A stretch of DNA of 64,000 nucleotides from Phoronis australis (taxonomy: Eukaryota; Phoronida; Phoronidae): NCBI GenBank assembly GCA_002633005.1, contig NMRA01000680.1:137913-201912 (forward strand), written 5' to 3'. The notes beneath the pieces are model-generated. The model was not told the origin of the DNA, ran no database searches, and saw only the letters and a program-made list of their open reading frames with translations. Below are positions 52,901 through 61,900 of the stretch, in pieces. The position numbers and the translations under genes are program-made. The first letter of the stretch is position 1. Each line of letters starts with the position of its first letter.

Positions 52901-55900
52901 TGACTGAAAAAATTATTATCAAGTCAGTTTTTGGAGAGGTGCAATATGGCTGTTACAGCGTCCCAAATTTGGCCGAAAATGGCTTCAGTAAAAACCTTCA
53001 AAATAGCCGTTTTTGCCATACAAACCAAATAATACAAAGTTAAAAATGAATGTTGAAAGTAGTGCCGTTAAATTGTTCAATCAACGTCCTTTTAAACCGT
53101 GTCACTAATTTGTTATCAGCTTACTACACATGCTTGTAAAATCCTTTCAAATACGTTTACTTCGACACCCAATTTTGTTGTAAAATGGAGATATAGGTCA
53201 TAAAAAGAGATATAATGAAGGAAAGGCCTTAAAAAGCGAGATTTTTCTACATCCCACCCAACCAAACTCGTGTACTAAGTCTAAAAAAGTCTGTGATTTT
53301 GGGTATAGACTCTACTTGTTAGTTTTTATACCGAGTCATTTTTAAATAATTGGATGACATATTTTCACGGGGGAAAGTGAAGAAGTATTTGTAATGGAAA
53401 TTCTTTGGAGAACAGCAACGATGTTTTTTCTTGGTTAGATTCGTTCGCGACCCGGGATTTTCGCGAAATTGCTTTTGTAGACTTGGCATTAAGCTAACCA
53501 TTGCGCTTTGTGAGGTATGCCAAATCCTATGTTAAAAGTACATAGAACTCCATAGTTTTCGCTACGAGGTTTCTTTTCCTTTACCTGTGTAAGTATTCCG
53601 TCATTTAGCCCAACCTGTTTGTCGTGAAGTCCAGTCTTACTTGATCTTATTCTTTTGGATACGGCTGACACTTCGACGAAAGTAGCATTTATTTCATTCA
53701 CAAGGTAAAACAACTCGTCGCCTGGGTTCATCCAGTAGGGTTTTTGACCTGCATGGAAATGATGAAAAAAATCAATGTCGCCATTTGAAAACTCGATTTT
53801 GCGAAACTACCTAAATGCTCATCTCGCAAATTACTTCACCCAAAAACATTATTTGTGGTACTAAATTAGGACACAAACTAGACGTTTCTTTCATAGCGAT
53901 TGAACCTGGTTTCCATTTTCTATCCGTTAGTGTTGCAAAACAATCGTAGACAAACTAAAAGTACTTACCATTTAAAAAGAAACAATTTTCTTGTATTTGC
54001 TGTTTCGCTCCAATCAACAATGCAATTGACGTCTTAATACTGGAAGAACATACAACCAGACAACATATCGAATCGTTATTACAGGGTGTCACATTGAAGA
54101 ACGAAACTGTTGGCCACAGCTTTGAGTTCGACACGGGGCGCATTCCCATATCGGTATATTTTAACATTTGAAATTTCAATCTGGAACCATGATATTCAAA
54201 CTACTGTTGATTAACTTGCTTTACAGTTTCATAGACCCCTATTTCACAAAAATACCATTGGAAATATGACGTCACAAATTACATGGAATACCCTACACAC
54301 GGTTTGCTTTTTGAGCTTTTTATCGAAGTTTTAACCCAGAAATACATGAATTCTGGTAAAAAGTTGTTTTCCCGATCAATGCATTTTTCGAAAATTAACT
54401 TCTTTGTCTGTTTCTTCTTCGAAGCTCCCGTCGATGCAATTTAGATGTTCATTCAGTCCTCTGGGAAAATGAAGCTGTCAAGCTCAACAGCTTTTTTGGA
54501 GATCCAGTGAGCTGGGCGATGTCGGGGATGTCGAATTCGGGCAGTTCTGCAGTAAATGTTCAGGTGTCTGGAGGTGAGTGTCATACGGACTTCTTTTGCT
54601 GGTCTAGTTGTTATACATATATATTCTTCTTCAGTCCCTAGATTTAGGCATTCATTCCGGGCATTTCTCAATTGGCTTTGTAGGAAGTTCTTTGCTTCCC
54701 AATAAGATGATAATTTGCCTTAGAGAGTGTGGTTCTGCTTCCTCGTGGCCGCTGATACCGCAGTGGGAGGGAATCCATTGCAGCAAAACAGTGATTTTGC
54801 TGCTCGTAATGTGCAACCACTTTTGGCAAAAACGCATGCTCACGTGTTTACGGGAACTGTGTGTCACCAGTTACTTAGAAAGAAGTCTAATTAGGGGTAC
54901 ACGTATTCATAGTAGTTTTCTATTCTCAATTTATCCAGGAGTTAAAAGTTGGACACGTCTTCATTAGCACCACCTACTGGAAGAGGAAATAGGAGTACAT
55001 GTACGTGCATCAAATAGGAACTGGATCCAATCTACAAGTGATGATCATGTTAATGACAACTACAGACAGGAATAACGGTTCTTACTTGATTACTGCTCGA
55101 ATAATAGTTGAAATGGCCTCCTTGGGATTCACAGAAAGCTGTTGAACCATGGTTACGATGTCTTCAATTGCATCCAGAATCCGCTGAATTGCAAACGGCA
55201 ACGTCACGGTTACAGCATCCACGACACTCTGAAAAAGTTAAATACGCAGACGAAATTGTATAGACTTATGTCAAAAAACTACGTCGTAGTGCTCGACGCT
55301 TAGCATGACGGGAAGCTGCATATGGTGACTTGGCAAAATCCGTGTTAGCGAAAACGCACGCAATGGTTGTCGACAAAAACGCCATTACCTTTTCCGGTCT
55401 CAGAATATGCCGCATGGTTCTTCAATTTCTCCAGTAAAATAAGCACCATTCAACCTCTAATTCACTTCCTCCTCTACCAGCGACGCACGCAAACTATCGG
55501 AAGTGCGTTTCATGGTGCGATCTTGTCGATTTTTGCCGAGCAATTTCGATTTCATCCATTTAATTAAAAAGGTAATAAATCCAAGAAAATTGTTATTAAC
55601 TTAAAGTTCGGAAGCCACCACAAATTTTGAAAAGAATATGGGGAATAATTGTCTAATGCTGATACTCGCTGCGACGACTTCGTGGCGTCTTGGCATTTTT
55701 CCTGGTCGTCAAGCAGAATCTGAAATCTCATTGGCGGCTTACAGGTGGCCAAATTGAGCACTGCACGGTATATTGTTCTTGGTCCTACATTCAAAATGTG
55801 TTTTTCTGGTCTGCATTACATGCATTCGGAACGCCTGCAAACTTGCGTTCAATTCTAAAAAAGAATTTATGATTTAGACCACTTGCCGCATAAGTCTAGT

Positions 55901-58900
55901 CTCAACTACAGTAGCTCGTTAGTCAGGTGAGAACTGACTCTTATCATTCGTTGAGAGCATGCTGGACGCCTACAATGACTAGCAACTTGTAGAGTGACCA
56001 GTTTAACTACTGTAAGCAAAAATCTGATAACCGAATTCCATGGCTGTAAGTCGTCTATTCCATACTGTTTTGTGACGGAAGCCCGGTTTATAGCCGATTT
56101 CAAGGTCCCATGCATATTACCTTACGGTTGCAGGAGTGAAGACAAGGCGTACATCAATAATGCGCTGTTATCTTAAAATTGTTTCGTAATTGGCACATAG
56201 GTACACTTAAGGGACATTACTGGTTTTAGATCAAAAGATTTTGGTATCACTGTTAGATAGAAATACTTGTTGAAGTACTGTAAGTGGCTTTGACCAGATA
56301 AATAAAACATCAAAAAATTTTATCAAGTGTTCTTCGCTGCGGGCACCTGGGTTGCGTATATGTCAAAACAAACTATCGGGACTTGTTGAATTCGTCACAA
56401 GTTTTTAACATTTTTACTCCAGAAAACCGAATTTTAGAACAAATCTTGTTGCTGCGAAGCTGTAAGGAGCGAGCTGTTTTTGAAACGGCCGCCCACACTT
56501 CTTTGTTACAAAAAGTGGCGAAATTATGCTAGAAAATGAAGTTTATTTAATTGATTTCCTCTTAAGCGGCTGCAACGAACAAGGTGAGTGTCGGTTGACT
56601 ACTAGATCTTGCATACACCCTCGCCGGTCCGTTAGCTTTACATGTTGATGTAGCCTTAGTTTTTACGACGAAGTAACGGGCATAAGTCAACTATACCCGG
56701 GTATTCAACGGGCTGTGTGGAATTTCCCTGTCTAACGGAGCTCAACACTCAGTGGCACGATAGCCTTCATACAGCTGAAGTCGGTAGCTAACCAACCTTT
56801 CAAGTTTACAGGGATGAGTATTGGCTGGCAGGTGGTTGGCTGAAGTCCACATTGCCCACGACAGCGACACACCAGTGTAAATTGTTGATATGGACTGGTT
56901 GCACAGGCAAATTTTCGCCTGACGATGACGACGACTGGGTATCACTTTGTATTGCCTTGGCTTTAACAGGTATCCCTGTTGACTCGAAATTTCACACTAA
57001 AATTTTTTATTCCAACAATATGAAGAACGCCACTTGACTGCACGCTAACACAGGACAGTGACTTTGCGCCCACCAAATACGTCACGAGAAGCAGCGCTCC
57101 AAGCGGTAATTTTTTAGCTTCGTTAGAGAATATTTAAGTTTACTTTAGATGTTGAATTATTGGTGAAATTAAACAACAACTCATAGAAAACTATCCAAAT
57201 TTTATTCAGAATACAATACAGTTCCCTTTTAAAGCAATGTCATTGAAATACACTTAAAGCGTTTGTACTTAACGGGTAGGATTGTGGTCAGTGGCAAATC
57301 TTTCGGCTGCTTTTGGCGAATTAATAGGTTACGTTTATTGCATCTGCTAATTTCTACAAATTTCTTTTCTCGCCGAAAATGTCCCCATAAACAACATACT
57401 TACGTTTAATACTTACATTATAAAAGTCAACAATATCGCCCTTGACATCCTCAACAAAGTGCTTTACGCGGTAAATGACTTTCTTCACTGCTTCTATCCA
57501 AGGCAATTTGCCGTAATCACTTACGATCTTGGCAAACTTAATAATGTTCTCAACTATTTCTTTCAGTTTCCGAGGAAGTCCTTTGACGACATCAACGAGT
57601 TTACTGATTAGGCTGCGTAACCCTCCATCTAGAAGTACCAGCAAACAGCGTTAATTGTAATGCGACAGGGACACTGAAAACAAGACAAGACTACAGTCAA
57701 CGAGTTCTGAACACACCTGCATCCACGGTGCGGCAAGGGGAGAAAAAGCCACCACCTCGTAAAATGCCNACGTTATGTATTTGAAAGTCCAAAAATAGGT
57801 TGTTGTCTCGTTGAATATTGGATAAGTTTTTGCGATTTCCTTTAGTTCTGTATCCTTCGCAGTTGGTGTGGTGAACTTAGGCAAGCATTCGTCCAAAAGT
57901 GCACGTACTTACACATTCATTGGAGCTTTAAGACTGTTTCAGTGGCATTTACACAAGCATGTGATAAACTATTTACCCCCCAAACAACCATCCGAAATTT
58001 GTAGATAAGTGCATTATGATACATAGGACATGGACAAACATGTATTGCGTATATTAGTGATACTATTTCACGCAGTGTCCGTTACTGTTAACGAGAGACA
58101 GCAGACGACATGTTTGCGATTGTTTTGTCCGGGTCTCGCAAAAGTCATGTAGCGTCAGTTTTTCTCTTTAGTAGAAAAACAAAAAAGGTTATGTCACGAG
58201 GGAAATTACAATAGTACAGAGCGATAATGTGTCAATTTCTCCGTGTGTCAAACTATCGCAGGACATTTGGATGGTGTGGCGGAATGGGCCAGTCTCCAAG
58301 AGCGGGTCAGTTATTAAGACAGGGTACTGTTGGCTGTTGATTCACAAGTGTTGGATTGGAATTTTTTACAAGGCAAATTTTACAACTTTTATTTCACGGG
58401 TATGGGAAGAAGTATCCAGGTGACACATTGACATTGGAAATATGGGTTATATCTGGAACAGTATAATAGTAATACTAAACACATGAATACAAGCCCGCGC
58501 ACAAACGTACACAAACGCGTGCACACTAAGGAGCACGCGCACGTGTACGCGTGGACACGCACGCACACACACACCAACACAAACACACCTAAACATTCCT
58601 TTTATAATTGCAGAACAAACACTCAGATGATAAATGTTGCCGCACCTCAAGAGTATCGCTTGATGATTCCGCTAGGAAGAACTGACACGACAAAAATGAA
58701 GTTTTGTTAGGCTTGACAACACCATTTTAACAGACAATCGAAAGTTCATCAGTTCTATCATCAATATACCTGGAGTTGACATTTTGTGCTTAGACTTCTA
58801 CATGCATGGTGACACCACGAACATGATGAATTGCACTTTTATCGGCATAGAACTCGACACAACGTGCTTTTCCCAGAGGTAGAGTTTCGTCTCTGAGGAT

Positions 58901-61900
58901 CACGCCCAGACATGCTTACCTCGAGTTAGCACTTATCTTAATTTTCAAGTCGAGCAGACACACTGGACTTACCTTTAACAAATTCCATCACTTTTTGAAA
59001 TGCCTCGATAGTTTTGCTTATGGGGTCCACCACGTTGTCATGTAATTTGTCAAAAATAGTTGCCAGTTGTGAGATGTCATTGATGCCAAAATCCTGTAAA
59101 ATTTATGACGAAAGTGTGCCTTTGTTAATCGCTTGAATTTGGGTGCAAATGCAAATGTATTAAAATGAGTGTAGATAAGCTGTCACAAGGGAGTAACACA
59201 GCTTACCTTCAATATGTTTAGGTTGTAGCTTATATCACCACGGTAACACGCCTTGGCGCGGAAGATGTCGAATTCCCAATTCATGAATCCAACCAATCCC
59301 TGAACATATGCTTCGTTGTCGATATCAACCTCAAAAAATCCCGAAAGTGGCTCTAAAAATACAGTAACTATACCAGTGAGAATTCTGAGGAAAAAATCGT
59401 ATGGGTTCAACTCAGTTATTCGTATTAGCTCAGTTGTTGGTATAAATCTGTTTTAATTTCAACACAATTTAATGTGAATGATGGCGGGATGCAATTTTGC
59501 TGTATTTAGGACATTGCAGTCTGTCCGCCAGACGCGTTGCGTCCCATTGCAAGATATTGAGATCTTGTTAAAGTGCGTCTGGATTTTGAAGGGGTTTTTA
59601 GTCAATGCACATCTTTCGTAACGAGATATCTCTGATGTGTGAGTCCTGAAAGACATTTGTAAAGTTAACGCAGTTCCTGTTTCATGTACTGCACAGTATG
59701 GCTCCAAAGTCTGCTTTCTCTTACTTAGTTGCAGTCTCACGCCATTGCGTATGTTTAGACCAAAACTTGCGCCAATGGCTCTCGAGCCGATCTTTTTAGA
59801 CCATTCAACGCCCGGTAGGTAAACTTTGAAACTCAGTGCTTTAAACAGTCTTGCCAAAAACCGCCTTTTTCTACTCTTCATAAGAAGGGGGTAGGTGTAT
59901 GACTTCCTAAAATACAAAACGGACAATAATTGTAAAGTTACTCCGCAATACGTTTTATGACCTTATACAATGTTCTATAAGTATTTGCAACTGTATCCGC
60001 TTTGTCAATTTTAGGACAAGTTCTTCGTGATGTTTAATAAAGAATTATAATTGTAGAATCCAGGTCCAAAACCCAGCTATTACGTAAAGTTAACCCAGTT
60101 ATTAGCTAATGAAATGTTGAAAAGTCCACTTACTTTAAAACGAAATCATCGGGCAGAGACCTACATGTAAGCATGACTTACATCAAAATAAATTCATTCG
60201 CATCAAGCAGCGTGGGTTATGTGATATTTAGAATGCTAATTAAATCGGATTTAGAGGGTCTTACATAACAAAAAATCTGATTGTGATTTGTACAGCTTTC
60301 TTTGTTTCATCTGAGGGGATTCCAGGGCTTCAAAGAGCTGGGACAAACGAAACGCAGAAATCACTTTCCATTTGCGAAAGAAACATGTTAACCGTTGAGT
60401 TGTTAGCATCTTTGACGAGGTTTATAGTAGCCTCAAATGTAATATTAAACCAGACCTTTCCAAAGAAAATACTTACGCAAAAACCATATTGAACTCGTCT
60501 GAGCTCACATTCCGTCGCATGGGGTGTTTTTCATAACGGTTGTGAGCTAACTCTCGCACAGTCTCGTAACGATCGTTCAGTGCCGTGTCCATGAGAACAG
60601 ATGCGCTCTAATAGGTGAAATATGTGTAACATTTTAGTTAAAGCTTACCTGTAAATATTTTTTATAAAAATAGAAGCAACATAAAACGACTCATTTACAC
60701 CCGTTTCATAAAACCAAAGGTAGTGATGTGATTTGTTTTGAAGCCAGATTCAACACTAATTACTTGACGTTAAAACTGTTAATCTCAAACTCCAGGTGCG
60801 TAGAAGAAATAATCCCAACCTATCCGAGAAGGTGGTTGCCCCAAAGTCGAGGCAGTTGAAAAGTCGAAGTCGTTAAGTCATCTCGTCGTATTCAAAACAC
60901 CTAGAAATAGCCCCACCTAGAAAATATTGACCACAAAAGTTTTTAAAGACGTGTTAATCACACTGGATTCGGTTTTATTTTATTTAAACTCATTCTTAGA
61001 TTAGTTTAGTCTCCAGTGCTGACGTGCAATTAATGCGTGGGCTATAACTGATATTTTCTAATTCACGGCAGAGTAATCTGCAGAGACTACAGACAATGAA
61101 AAATTAACATCCATATTAAAGCTTTAAAAGACCCTAGAAATCTCTCCAAAATTTCGGAACATCATACAGATGTACAAATAGCTCGTCCGCTTTACGTCAT
61201 GCTTTATTCTTTGTCTTCCAAAACTTCATTAGGAAGTGTTTTGAAAATGTTTGCAGGTTGGCCAATTGATGTTATTTAAATAAACGATCAATATGAATGT
61301 GTTGTGTCTTTTTTATGTAGAAAAACTATTGCTAAACATGTCACCTTCGCACGAATTAGAACAGAGCACAAAACATCAAAAATTTATCTAGGGAAATTCT
61401 TGCATGGCTTTGACAACGAGTAATAGGAGTTCAATCAACTTGATATTTCACGCATCAGTCCTGATGCGAATTCGGGCATCGAGGCCTGCGTAATGTTTAC
61501 TTCATTTTTATAGAAGATGCTTGTATCTGCTTCAATTGAACGCTAACCGGAAACAGAATCGGACATGACTGAAGTAGCGAAAACGCAACAGTGGAATGGT
61601 GAAGCGGTTTCTTATTTTTTGTGAAAGGATTACCCCACTTCCGGTTACTGGAGTTATGAATGCGCTATAATATGTACCTGCCCATCATCAATTAATTGAA
61701 GTGGTAACAAAGGAAATACAGTCTTAAAGCGATAATTTGTGTGAAACAAAACAAGCCTATAACTCAGTCACGACTTTAATCAAAGTGAAACAATCTTAAC
61801 ATCTGATCTATAAAGGCTCGAAAATGACAAATTTGCGAAAACTAACCGAACTTTAGACCTGAAATTGGTTATATAGACGATTAAATTTACTTTATGCCAA

